A stretch of 64,000 nt of DNA from Meloidogyne chitwoodi (Eukaryota > Nematoda > Chromadorea > Rhabditida > Meloidogynidae): NCBI GenBank assembly GCA_015183035.1, contig JACZZP010000003.1, positions 1,550,001 through 1,614,000 of the forward strand, given 5' to 3'. This document shows, piece after piece, positions 40,427 to 50,921 of the stretch. The translations under genes and the position numbers were made by a program. Every line of letters begins with the position of its first letter. The first letter of the stretch is position 1. The notes below the pieces were generated by a model. The model had not been told where the DNA came from. It made no database searches and saw only the letters and a program-made list of their open reading frames with translations.

Positions 40427-40837
40427 AGTGCTATCACATTTCCTTTTTGTATTGTTTCGTAACTATTTATTTGTATTATAATTGTAGTAAAATGTAATTT
40501 GTATTGAAAAGTGAATAGAGTTTCGATGATTTGGTTGATCCCGTTTTGAATGGCAGTGAGAGATGACGACAAAACTCCAGAAGATGCCAAGAAATAATAG
40601 AAAGATTATTACTATCAGTTGTCGGTTTCTGGAGAACCTTATAAACAGTGTTTGGAATTTTCGATTTTGTTCATACTCATACTTCATATCATCAAAAAAA
40701 GTTGCTCATACATCATACCGTCTATTTTTTCCCTCATACATCATACTCTATTTGTACATTTTTAGGCTTCATAGATCATACTCATAAATAGGAAAAAAAT
40801 ATATTTTTTACACTTTATTTTAAATCATTACCACTAA

Positions 40838-40930
40838 GGGGACTCGAACCTTTCCCTTTTTTCTTCTTCTAGTCGGAACGTTTCCCAACTACACAAAAAG
40901 TACGACACTCAACCATTAGTGACTGCCCTA
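40838..40930 (-). other. tRNA-like / SINE-head-like sequence
   Basis: On the minus strand GGTTCGAGTCCCC reads as a pol III B box in a T-arm and TGGTTGAGTGTCG upstream as a poor A box. ACCACTAA at the far end can pair with TTAGTGGT as an acceptor stem. The anticodon arm does not give a clean 5-bp stem with a 7-nt loop, and the T stem is weak. So it is more likely a tRNA-derived repeat or decayed tRNA than a working gene. Confidence 0.3.
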
Positions 40931-41057
40931 AATTTTAAGCTGCCGTGTTATAGGATTTAAAGGACTAGTCCTGTTGAGTCCTGTCCTCTAAAAATTTTCA
41001 AAACCCAATCCTGTAACAGCATCCTGCAAGTGATTTTTCCTCACTATAGTTCATACT

Positions 41058-41628
41058 GGTAAATAGGTAGTTGACCTGCAAAGGAAATTTGCAGAGCACA
41101 GGCAATATTTGCTTTTTTGGCGTCAGGAGAAGTTCACGCTTATTTTTCCTTCTCCGCTATAATATGCCTTTTGGCACTTGGAAATAAAGGTATAAAATAA
41201 TCAAAATTAATTAATAAAGTGAAAATATATTTATTTTAAAAATGACCAAAGATTAAAACAAATCGAAGCTTTTTGGAATAGATTAAGATTCAGAATTGTC
41301 CGTCAGATGAGACATATTACAGAAACTGAATTACCTAAATATTTGTCGTTTTACTGGTTTTTATCCCTCCATTATAATTGCATTAAAGGTTGTTATCCCC
41401 TTGATATTTTAGAAATATATTTGAGAATGTTGTCCAAAATTTATGTTCTTTGATCATTTATAAAATAAATGTTTTTAATTTTGATTATTCTATCCCTTTC
41501 TTTCCAAGTGCCAAAAAGCATATTATAGCGGAGAAGGAAAAATAAGCGTGCCCTTCTCCTAACGCCAAAAAAGCAAATATTGCCTGTTCTCTGCATTCCT
41601 TTGCAGACAGGTAGGCTACCTATTTACC
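41058..41628. mobile_element. MULE-like DNA transposon remnant with 9-bp target duplication
   Basis: A 571-bp element with inverted ends of about 130 bp (GGTAAATAGGTAG...; shared inner blocks GCAATATTTGCTTTTTTGGC and CCTTCTCCGCTATAATATGC), about 85-90% identical. GTTCATACT flanks it exactly on both sides (41049-41057, 41629-41637). The plus-strand interior (about 41250-41450) reads IEAFWNRLRFRIVRQM and ELPKYLSFYWFL, the look of a MULE transposase C-terminus. Long ends plus a 9-bp duplication support Mutator-like; the family assignment is inferred. Confidence 0.72.
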
Positions 41629-41670
41629 GTTCATACTATGTATAAATTAACAGGTTTATAAAAATGTTAA

Positions 41671-42163
41671 AAATTTTATATAAAAACGCCCGCTAAATTA
41701 TTACTTTAGTTAAAACTACAATAAATTATGTACATCTTTGTCAGTTAGTGATTGATGGTTTAATTTTTTATTGATTGTTTTTCAGCTAGATTTTTTTTCG
41801 TTTTTAAGCGTTTTAAAAATATGATTTTTCTTTAAATATCTTTTCCAGATTTTTATTATAATGTCTAGTGGTCTTAACCTTACAGCTACAACGTCTACTA
41901 CTAATAAGACTACTCAACAAAACATCTCTTTATCTCCTCCAAGAAAGCAAATATCACTTCCAAAACCTCCTCCACTATCAAAAAAACACAGGCCGGAAAA
42001 AATTACAACCTCTCTTTTGGACTTCAATATCGTTAAGAAGAGCGAGTTCGATGTAAAGGTTAATGTTTTTGTCTTTTTGAGAAGTTTTTGCAAATTTTAG
42101 GAATATTTTAATCCTTTATAAAATTTAAAAAATAATCATGTTTAGGAAGAGCAACGAGTTGTT
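41671..42163 (+). repeat. Duplicate of the SUMO-protease promoter and 5' coding region
   Basis: 41671-41863 match 47613-47807 (promoter, ACGCCCGCTAAATTATT through the ATG), and 41867-42163 match 48305-48600 (SENP exon 3, intron and start of exon 4), both about 88-92% by eye. The intervening 47808-48304 is absent from this copy, so its ATG is joined directly to the SGLNLTATTS block. Confidence 0.85.
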
Positions 42164-42480
42164 AATTATTCTTTTGAAAGAGATTTTTTTCCACTTAAAA
42201 CTTCAACACCTAATAAACAAATTAAAAAGAAAAGGAAGAAGAAAATGAAAAAGAAATGGAAAAGAAACAACGTGAGCTTATAAAATTATATTAAAAGTAA
42301 ATTAATTTTTATTTACTTTAGAGGATGTGCGGCATCAAAAGGAAGATAGAACCGCTTAGATCTTCTGATTTTGGAAGCGAAAGGTTAAATTTAAAAAACA
42401 ATATAGAATATTTTGAAATTTACTTTAGTGATAATGAAGGTACTCTCAGCGAAGCTTCAGAAGATGAGGATGATGATTAA
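41861..42480 (+). CDS. Chimeric gene: SUMO-protease N-terminal segment fused to RanGAP acidic tail
   Basis: Four exons (41861-42058, 42146-42271, 42322-42383, 42429-42480) splice in frame to 145 aa. Exon 1 and the start of exon 2 copy the disordered region of the SENP gene at 47.8 kb (SGLNLTATTSTTNKT, KKHRPEK, LLDFNIVKKSEFDVK, EEQRVVN). A new Lys-rich stretch follows (KKRKKKMKKKWKR). Exons 3-4 copy the end of RanGAP (SEASEDEDDD). All introns are GT-AG, and the SENP-type promoter and RanGAP-type 3' flank are both present, so it may be expressed. It has no protease or LRR domain; function unknown. Confidence 0.65.
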
Positions 42481-42710
42481 AACAATTGGATTTTTCTTAT
42501 AGTGGACGTAAAAATACAGTTTTATATTCTTAATTACTAGTAATTTTATTGTTTAAAATTGATAACTAATTATAATTTATTTAAATAAAAATAACCAAAA
42601 ATAAGTTGCTCCAAAATATTTTTATAAAAAGATTAAATACTTTTAAAAATCAATATAAATTTTGATTTATTTTATGGAGATATATATACAGATTGACATT
42701 TTATTTATTT

Positions 42711-42944
42711 TTAATCCAATAGTAATCTATCAAGTATCACAAATAAACAAATTGTGATTAATATAAATATAAGGCAAATAACACCAGAAAAAAGTTGTTT
42801 CTTATTTGTTGAGTTAATATTGTTATTTGTTGAACAAAATCTAGAGAACTGAAATCCTAAAAATATTAGAGATATACAAAATAATACATATTTATATTTT
42901 TTAATTTTCGATATTCGTCCTTCGACTAATGTAAATTCTCCCAT
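42711..42944 (-). CDS. Small two-span membrane protein (hypothetical)
   Basis: A single open frame of 77 aa, MGEFTLVEGRISKIKKYKY, with two hydrophobic spans (VLFCISLIFLGFQF and SGVICLIFILITICLFVIL) separated by a polar Asn-rich loop. It could be a stand-alone gene. It could instead be the last exon of the minus-strand gene at 43236-43587, because the phase fits a join inside its first codons (see findings). No family recognised. Confidence 0.45.
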   Translation of the reverse strand: MGEFTLVEGRISKIKKYKYVLFCISLIFLGFQFSRFCSTNNNINSTNKKQLFSGVICLIFILITICLFVILDRLLLD

Positions 42945-42968
42945 AATTTTGAATCAGAATGAATATAC

Positions 42969-43093
42969 GGGTCAGTCCAACTAGGCGCCGGCCGATTGGA
43001 CTCAAGTAGTCTCTAGTTTCCACTTTATCTCTAATTCTCTTCAATAGATATACTATTGCGCGAGTCGGCCGGCGCCTAGTCGGGCGTGTCCCG
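42969..43093. mobile_element. Short inverted-repeat element (GGCGCCGGCC ends) with 8-bp target duplication
   Basis: A 125-bp element. The left end is GGGTCAGTCCAACTAGGCG and the right end, reversed, GGGACACGCCCGACTAGGCG; both continue into GGCGCCGGCCGA. GAATATAC flanks it exactly (42961-42968, 43094-43101). The interior CTCTAGTTTCCACTTTATCTC recurs at 36114-36143. Its terminal GACACGCCCGA is shared with the right end of the element at 27796-28534. No coding capacity. Confidence 0.72.
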
Positions 43094-43235
43094 GAATATA
43101 CATAGGTGAGAGAGTTGCTATTTACTACTTGAAATAACGTAAAATTAATTAATATTAGTCAGAAAATCCTTATTTATATTAATTGTAATTCTTTATATAT
43201 AAAATTGTTTATAACAAAATTAAAAAATATTATAC

Positions 43236-43587
43236 CTGCAGTACATCTTGGAAATTGACATCTATTTCTGTCATCTTCTGTTGAATTTCCTGTATAAACA
43301 GGTGGTGATTCTGTATAAATTGATGGTGGTGGAGGAGTAGTTGTCGATGATATTCTTGAGGTATTATTAGATGAAAAAGGAAATATTCTGCAAAGAGAAC
43401 CACCAAAAGGGGCAATAAATGTTAATTCTCTTTGTCTTTCAGATGTTCTTCTAAAAGTAGAAATACCAGTAGCTGTACTGTAAGAAGGTGGTGGATGGGC
43501 ACATTTATATAATTCATCAACAAGTAATTCAACTGGAGGATTAGTTGTATTATTATTATTATTTAATTCTCTTCTTGGTTCAGACAT
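43236..43587 (-). CDS. PPxY-containing Pro/Thr-rich protein (first exon; 3' part uncertain)
   Basis: The frame from ATG 43587 encodes about 117 residues rich in Asn, Thr, Ser and Pro with PPPSYS near residue 33 and a second site SPPVYTG. Both are PPxY-type WW-domain ligands, as in the 15.8 kb gene. The exon appears to end at a good donor (G followed by GTATAATAT at 43235); reading through gives an early stop near 43174. Its 3' exon is not certain. The small two-span frame at 42937 and below fits the phase. The inverted-repeat element at 42969-43093 would then lie in the intron. Confidence 0.45.
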
Positions 43588-44258
43588 TTTTTTAAATAAA
43601 AAATTTTTATATTTGTCCTCTCATAATATGTCAATCTAACACAAAAATTATTTGCTGAAAATATTTTTTTAACAATAATAAATAGGAAATAAAGTGTAAT
43701 AAATATAATTAATATGATAAGAATATGTTTTTAATATTTTTTATTTTATTTTAATGATATCATATACCACACAAAACAAATATATTATTTGCCCAATTTA
43801 TCTTTTTTAAATTTATTATTATTTCTTTATTTGGCGATTGATTAAAATATTTTTATATATAAAGTATTTTCAAAGAATTGATAAAAATTTATTTTTTAAT
43901 AATTGAAAATATTTTGATTAAATAGTAAAATATAATATAATTAAAAATAGTAATTACTAATTAAAATTAAATTAAAAAAAGTTAAAATTATTTATTAAAA
44001 AAGAAATATAAATTTTTAGGATAAAAAATTTTTTAATTTTAAAATTTTTGTTAATTTAAATTATAATAAAACAAACTTAAAAACATTTTTTTATAAAAAT
44101 AAATTTTTATTTAAAAATTAATCACAGTAAATATTTAAAAAAAAATTAAGTAATATTTATTTATTAAAAAAATATTTTGGAGATATACTTTTTGTTAACT
44201 CCAAATATATTCATGGCTTTATTAAAATATAAGTAGATATTATTAATAAATATATTTA

Positions 44259-44802
44259 TTATTTATTTATTATTGTTGAATTACTAATTATTTTATTATT
44301 ATTATTTTGTTGTTTTTGTATTTGCCAAATAATTAAAAAAAATAATAAAAATAATAAAAATATTAAACTGACAGCTAATATTCCACGACGAATCAAAATA
44401 CGACGAGTTTTAATTTTTCGTTGTGAATAAACAAAAATTGTAGGTTCTAAGAAATAATTTAAAAATAAAAAAATATTTACTTTTTTAATATTTTTATAAA
44501 TATATTAATAAAAGAATTTTTAAATAAATTTATTTAAAATTACCTGATTTTTTAAGTTGTAAATCAAAAGTTCCAATAGAACGTCCAGCTGGACTAATTG
44601 TATAAACAGGTGAATTACTACTATTATTTTCTTTTTTCTTTGATTTTAAAATCATTTTCAAAAAATTTATTTTATTATTATTAAAAAAAGACTTTTTAAA
44701 AATTTTATTATTTTTATTTTCTTCAATTAATGATGAAATAGTAAAATTATTTAAATTAACATTTAAAGAAGGAGAAGAGGAATAAACAATTTCTGAACTC
44801 AT
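44259..44802 (-). CDS. Small tail-anchored-type membrane protein (orphan)
   Basis: Two exons (44802-44544, 44446-44259) join in frame to 148 aa. The N-terminal region is Asn/Ser/Lys-rich and contains SPVYTISPAGRSIGTFDL. A basic patch (RKIKTRRILIRRG) then precedes one hydrophobic helix (ILAVSLIFLLFLLFFLIIW) and a short Asn-rich end. The positive-inside patch before the helix suggests a cytosolic N-terminus. Similar layout to the 15.3 and 17.0 kb proteins. No family recognised. Confidence 0.5.
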
Positions 44803-45850
44803 AAATAAATAATATTAAATATTTTTTATTTTATTTTAGCTTAAAAAGAAAGAAAATATAGCAAATGTTAAAATAATGAAAAAAAAAGACGTGGAATTCT
44901 TTTTATTGATTTTATTTGAAGAATTATTTATTTCTTTTTTAAACTTTAAAATATTATTTAATTATTAATTATTTTTTAAAAATAATTTAAAAATCATTAA
45001 TTGACCTAAATTGATAAAATTTGGAAAAAATAAATAAAATTAATTAATTAAAGTAAAAAGAAGGAAATAAATTTGAAATTTTAAAATAAGTAAATTTTTA
45101 AAGGAATAATGATGACAAAAACCTTTTTTTCTTTTTTGTCCTAAATAAGGAAATTAAACTAAAATCAATTTAATCTGACAAAATGAATCATAAATAAAAT
45201 AAAAAGAATTTTTTAAATAATTAAAGAAAAAAAAATTTTTTTAAAGGTTAAAAATAAAATATTATTTCTTAATTAATTAATTAAATTATTTTTTTAAAGA
45301 AATATATTAATATATTTAAACTTAGTTTTATAGAAAAAATTTAATTTTTAACAAAATAAATTTTATTTTAAATTTTATTGAATAAAATATTTTTGTAAGC
45401 TATAAAACAAAAGAAAAAGAAAAGATTTTCATAAATATATTTAAAAAATATATTTATTATTTTTAAAAACAAATAATTTATTTTTCACTTCTTTTCTTCA
45501 TTGAAAAGGTTTTTTTGTTAAAATTTTATTTAAAAATATAATTATTTAAAATATTTATAAATAAATTTGAAAATATAAATTTATTAAAATTTTGTTTATT
45601 TCCTCTTTTTTTAAATAATTTTAATAAATTTCAAACTGGTTTTATTTTTTTAAATCTTTTAATTTTTTTTTTAATTTAATGATGACCTTTCTTGGAATTT
45701 TTCTAAATTTCTTTTATTTTACAATAATTTTGCGCAATAAATTAATAAAATCTAGTTTTTCTTTTTATTTTTATCTAAAATAATTTTACTTTAAAAGGCT
45801 TAGATAAATTTATATATTTTTCAAAATATTTTATTTTATTTTAACAAAAA
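44803..45850. other. Divergent intergenic region, AT-rich
   Basis: Spacer between the divergent 44.3 kb gene and the collagen gene. No exon, element or named motif; many homopolymer A/T runs. Confidence 0.45.
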
Positions 45851-47240
45851 ATGGGAATTAAAATTGCTACAACAATTTGTGCTCTTTTAGGTATTTTAAT
45901 AAGTATTTGTTGTCTTTATTTTGGTATTTGGTTATATAATGAAATTAATCAAATAAAAATAGAATTAAATGAAGAAATTAAACAATTTAAAGAACAATCA
46001 AATGATATTTGGAATATTTTAATAATAAATAAAGAAAAAAGAGAACGTAGAGAAGCTAATAATAATGATAATTTAAATAATAAAATATTATTAAAAAAAG
46101 AAGAAATTAATGAAAAAGAAGAAAAATTAATAAAACAACAATTATCACCTGCAATTAAATGTAAATGTTCAGAAAGAAAATGCCCTGCTGGACCTAAAGG
46201 ACCTAAAGGGCCTCCTGGAGTTAAAGGTTTAGATGGAATATCTGGAGAGGTTAGTATTTTATTATCAAAAGAATAAAATATAAAATTAAATAAAAGATTT
46301 GAGACTATAAAATATTTAAATTTTAATTATAGCCAGGATTATCTGGAAATTCTGCTGATGATGTTCAAGCACATGTTCAACAATTAGACAAATGTTTTCA
46401 TTGCCCTCAAGGACCTGCTGGTTAAATTATTTAATTTTTATTAAAAAATATTTATTTCAGGTCCTCCTGGACTGCCTGGACGATCAGGTAAACTTTTATT
46501 TTATTTTTATATAAAAAAATTATAGGGCCAAGAGGAATGCGTGGTGGAAAAGGACAGCCAGGAGTGCCTGGTCGAGATGGACAGCCTGGATTTCCTGGCG
46601 GAGTATTAATTTAAAAAAATATAAGTTTAATTATTGAAATTTTAAGCTTGGTCCACCTGGAAAACCTGGACCAGTTGGAGGAATTGGAGAGACAGGTTAA
46701 TTCATATTTTAATAAAAAAATCTAATTTTACTAAATTTAAGGAATTCCTGGTGAGGACACAAAAATATTCCATGGAAGGCCTGGATTGAAAGGGTCGCCA
46801 GGTCCAATTGGTGATCAAGGCGATATAGGACCACCCGGCCCTGAAGGAATGCTTGGTCCACAAGGACCTGAAGGAGATAAGGGCGAACCAGGCATTGATG
46901 GAAAAAATGGCGATGATGTAAGTTTATTATATTTACATTTAAAATATAAATTATTTTCTCTTAAAAAGGGCGAACCAGGACAGGGTGGAGATGAGGGTGA
47001 ACCTGGAGCTGATGGTAAGATTTTTAATTATTTCTTTAATATTTTATTTCAATTGTCAAAAAAGCTGAATATTGTCCATGCCCAAACCGAAATTCTCCAC
47101 TTTTTAATTCTATAAAAAAAGAATTATCAAAGAAGGGAGAAAATGATGTAATAGAAAGAAAAGGAGGTGATCGTCAACAACTTAGAACACAAATACTTTC
47201 TTCTTCACAGCAATACAAACGCCGATTACATAAACAATAA
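45851..47240 (+). CDS. Nematode cuticle collagen
   Basis: Eight exons (45851-46249, 46333-46420, 46461-46487, 46526-46602, 46647-46695, 46742-46917, 46969-47014, 47065-47240) give 345 aa. The N-terminal col_cuticle region is clear: a membrane span/signal anchor at about residues 5-28, a coiled polar stretch and a furin-type site (KEKRERREA). Cys pairs (CKCSERKC) flank the first Gly-X-Y block, further interrupted Gly-X-Y blocks follow (PGLPGRSGPRGMRGGKG, GPPGPEGMLGPQGPEGDKG), and a closing YCPCP pair precedes a basic tail. Such collagens are cleaved, disulphide-linked and laid down in the cuticle. Intron boundaries cut at Gly codons. Confidence 0.9.
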
Positions 47241-47551
47241 ATATAAATATTTAAAACAATTATTTAATTAATATTTAAAAATTTTCTTTTTTTTGGAAGT
47301 TCGTCTCTTAATAAATATATATGTACATATCTATTCAAGTAGCTTAACCAAGCTATCAATAAAATCCTTAGTGTTCGGAAAAAGGATATTCTCTATTTAA
47401 TATGACAATTAAGCGCTCTAAATAATTGATTTAAATATTTTTAAGTAAAATATGACCAGAGTTTAGAAATTTCCATTTAGCTCGTACTTCTTACCAACCT
47501 TATTTTTCCATAGAACTCGTAGTACGAGTACGAATTTTGGTATGATGGAGG

Positions 47552-47606
47552 CGCTCAAACGGCGTCGCTTAAATGGACGTCGCTCAAAGCCTACGATCAA
47601 ACGGCG
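47552..47606 (+). repeat. Array of GGCGTCGCTCAAA words
   Basis: Four degenerate copies of a 13-15 bp word (GGCGTCGCTCAAACGGCG) lie head to tail just upstream of the SENP promoter block. It resembles one arm of the fold-back elements described elsewhere, but no opposing arm or target duplication was found. It may be a remnant. Confidence 0.5.
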
Positions 47607-47804
47607 TCGCTCAAAAAATTTTATATAAAAACGCCCGCTAAATTATTGTTTTAGTTAAAACAACAATGGATTAGTTGTATTTTGTTAGTTAGTGATTGAT
47701 GGTTTAATTTTTTTGTTGATTGTTTTTCGGATTGATTTCTTTCGTTTTTAAGCGTTTTAAAAATACGATTTTTCTTTAAATATCTTTTCCAGATTTTTAT
47801 TATA

Positions 47805-49558
47805 ATGACTAGCACTGAGATAAAAGATTTTAAAATTCGTGCAACTATTTCTTTTTCTTATTTGCCAAATTATTCTAATATTAAAAAAACAACGTTCAGA
47901 AAAGGCCTTATAAAATTTGATTCAAAAGAGAAAGATTTTGTCGTTACATTTGATAACGTCAAAAGTAATCCTGTTAGTTTCAGCATTTTTAATTATAATG
48001 TTCAGTATTCTAAATTTTAACCTAACATTTTTAAGTACGTAATATCAATAAGCAGCATCAAACAACCAGAAAGAGAGCGATGTCCTCGTGGTATCATGTA
48101 TATGTTCAAATTTGACATGCCAGATCTGAATTTCAATGAGTGTTTTCTCAGAGCCATTTCAGAGCATGACAAACAACTGATCCATTCATACATTATCAAG
48201 GCTGTTGGAGGTTTGTTTTTAGCTTTAATTATGCTAACTTTTAGATTTAATTATTATGAATATATTATTTAGTAAAAAAGACGTTACATAAACAAGTTTC
48301 CACCAGTGGTCTTAACCTTACGGCTACAACGTCTACAACTAATAAAACTAAACAAAACATCTCTTTATCTACTTTATCTCCTCCAAGAAAGCGAAGATCA
48401 CCTCCAAAACCTCCTCCACCATCAAAAAAACACAGGCCGGAAAAAGTTACAACCTCTCTTTTGGACTTCAATATCGTTAAGAAGAGCGAGTTCGATGTAA
48501 AGGTTAATGTTTTTGTCTTTTTAGGTTTTTCAAACTAAGAATATTTTAATCCTTTATAAAATTTAAATATTTCTCATATTTAGGAAGAGCAACGAGTTGT
48601 TAATGATTCTTTTGAAAGGGATTTTGTGTCGCCGGAACCTACAACAATTGTCTCAAAATCGCCCGAAACTCCGAAAATAGTTGTCCCGCCTGGAGAACAG
48701 CAACTTCCTGATGATTATACTCGAGATGATTTTTGGACAAAATTGAAGGATAACCAGCAAGTTAGAACAGGAGTTTGTGGAGAGTGGGTGAAGGTTCGTA
48801 ATTTTTTATGGATTGTCAATTAAAAATTTATTTTTAACATTTTAGGGCAAAGTTGAGCATCTAACTATGGAAGGTCTTCTCTGTCTTCGCGATGGTGAAT
48901 GGCTTAATGCAGATCTGATTGATGCATATCTACATCAATTATGTCGGCGTACACCTCTAAACACATTTAACAACAAAGAAAATTCTCCTGATAAAGGTTA
49001 TGCTACAGATAATATTGTTCAATATATACCTACATATGGATTGCTTAGTTACGAAAAAAAGAAGGAAATACCCACAAAATGGTATTGGAAGATGGAGGGC
49101 GTCGAAGCCGTCCTAGCTCCAGTGCATTTGCATAATAGTCATTGGGCTATGTCAATTGCAAAAATAGATAAGAAGGAAATAATTTTAATGGATTCGATGA
49201 ATAATGGATTTGAGGGCAGTGATAAAAGAGATTTTATGGAAACATTTTTGTAAGTCCTTTTTGCCTCAATAATATTTTTGTTCTTTTCTTTCAACTGTTT
49301 TGAATTATGTTTTTCTATATCAGGAACATTCTCATGCAGGCTGCTAATCAATTTACACTTAGCATTGGAACAATAAAGGATTGGACCTTAAGAGAGATTC
49401 TAGATGTCCCGCAACAACTGAACGGAACAGACTGCGGGATTTTTGCTCTATTGTTTGCACGCTATGAAATTGAAGGACGATGTTTAGATTTCGACCAAAA
49501 ACACATGTGTTATTTTAGGAGGCAAATTTGCAAGGATTTGATTTCATCCATCTTATAA
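47805..49558 (+). CDS. SUMO-specific protease (Ulp1/SENP, peptidase C48)
   Basis: Six exons (47805-47999, 48036-48210, 48273-48502, 48584-48793, 48846-49249, 49324-49558) give 482 aa. The C-terminal half is a Ulp1 domain: WLNADLIDAYLHQLC, catalytic His in NSHWAMSIAKID (about 369), Asp in ILMDSMNN (about 386), oxyanion Gln and Cys in VPQQLNGTDCGIFAL (Cys about 441). It would remove SUMO from targets. The first about 125 residues form a beta-rich region of unknown type, followed by a disordered Pro/Lys-rich linker (SGLNLTATTS...). A copy of the promoter and linker was used to build the chimeric gene at 41.9 kb. Confidence 0.85.
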
Positions 49559-49736
49559 TACTATATATGTTGCATTACATTTTATTGTTTACCCAGAATT
49601 ACCATTATATCTGAATTTTTCCATTTGAATATTTTAAATTTTTAATCTGACTGCTTTTTTTCATAATAGATAGTAGATGTTTGTTTCGTTTCTATTTTGA
49701 AATATTAAAAAGGAAAAGTCAATAAAAAGGACATTA

Positions 49737-49823
49737 AGAAATGTGGGCCCTCCTGCGGACAATTTTTGCGGACAATATAATATAATTGTGCAATAATTGT
49801 CTGAAGGTGGGCCCCTATTTCTT
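49737..49823. mobile_element. Short inverted-repeat MITE with TGCGGACAAT words
   Basis: An 87-bp near-palindrome: AAGAAATGTGGGCCCTCC at the left and, reversed from the right, AAGAAATAGGGGCCCACC, continuing into GCGGACAAT/CAGACAAT. The block TGCGGACAATTTTTGCGGAC closely matches the inner terminus of the Merlin-like element at 20699-21326. No clear target duplication. It lies between the SENP stop and the truncated GIPC gene. Confidence 0.6.
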
Positions 49824-49905
49824 AATAAGCGCCAAAAAAATAATTTAAAATTTATAATATTTCTGAAAGAGGTTATATTATAATTTAGTTAACGCTCAAC
49901 AGGCT

Positions 49906-50921
49906 ATGATGCATTCTGCTGAAACAAGAACACAGAAGAAAGAGATCAGCTTGATAAAATACTCAGAGTTCGTTAAAATGGAGTAATTCATAACATAATT
50001 TCAATTACTTTTTAAATGAACCTCAAAATTGATAATTTAACAATAGTATTATTTTAACGTGATTTGAGGTTTTAGGCCATAGTGCGAGTATTACCCTACA
50101 TTGCTTAGAGACAGTATTAATATTATTACAGCATTATTGGCTTAACATTATGTGGCGAGGATGGACAGGTCATTGTACGACATATTGCTCCTGGTTCAGT
50201 TGCTGCTGATGCTTCTCACGCAATCCGTATAGGCGATTCAATTGAAAAAATCAACGGAGAATCTGTAAATTTATTAAAGAATATGTATTCTAGTTTTTTG
50301 ATTTATGATTTTTAGATGGTTGGTAAAAATCACAGAGAAGTAGCTTCAAAACTTAGATCTATTGCTTTGGGTTCAAAGTGATTGTTTGGCAATTCTGACT
50401 AATTTATAATATTTTAAATTTAGTTTTCAACTTCGTCTTTCATCATGTACAAACAACAAGAATTGTATACGTTATCCGGACGTAAACGTTAATAAATTAC
50501 AAAACGAAAGAAAGGTAGATCGAATAGAAGTCGGAGGTCTAGATACGGTTTGTCTTTAAAATTTAAAACATCGAGGATAATCAGTAAACTAAGAGGTTAT
50601 GATAGTGTGGTAAAAAGATCCGTTATAGCTAGATTTAAATATATCCATATTTTCAATTTCTAAAAATTTTTGTCGAAACAGGAACATAGACTGAAGGATC
50701 GAATAAATACATTCCTATCAGAATATTATGGTTTTGAACGAGATGAAGATTTAGTCGATTTGGTGTGGCAATTATTAAAATCAAGTTTTACATTAGTAGA
50801 ATTTAATGCAAAAATGATGGTGAAATTGTGCATTTTAGAAGTGCCAGAACAAATTTGTGAAAAAATGTGGATTGAAATTAGTCCACAAATACTAAAAGTA
50901 GTAAAAAATTCCAGTTATTAG
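49906..50921 (+). CDS. GIPC-family PDZ protein lacking the N-terminal GH1 domain
   Basis: Five exons (49906-49982, 50132-50264, 50316-50377, 50424-50547, 50682-50921) give 211 aa. The PDZ domain (IIGLTLCGEDG, HIAPGSVAADASHAIRIGD, IEKINGESMVGKNHREVAS) and the C-terminal helical GH2 domain (INTFLSEYYGFERDEDLVD) match GIPC, a myosin VI adaptor of endosomes that binds receptor tails. Family members have about 120 residues before the PDZ; here only about 20 (TRTQKKEISLIKY). An AG (TATAATTTAG) lies 17 bp before the ATG, as if an upstream exon had been lost or were replaced by a spliced leader. Confidence 0.75.

Noticed and set aside
40838..40930. Functional tRNA gene on the minus strand
   Set aside because: The anticodon arm does not fold with a 7-nt loop and the T stem is mismatched; reported as tRNA-like only.
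42480..42650. A second RanGAP gene at 42.4 kb
   Set aside because: Only the last junction, tail and 3' flank are duplicated; the leucine-rich repeats are absent.
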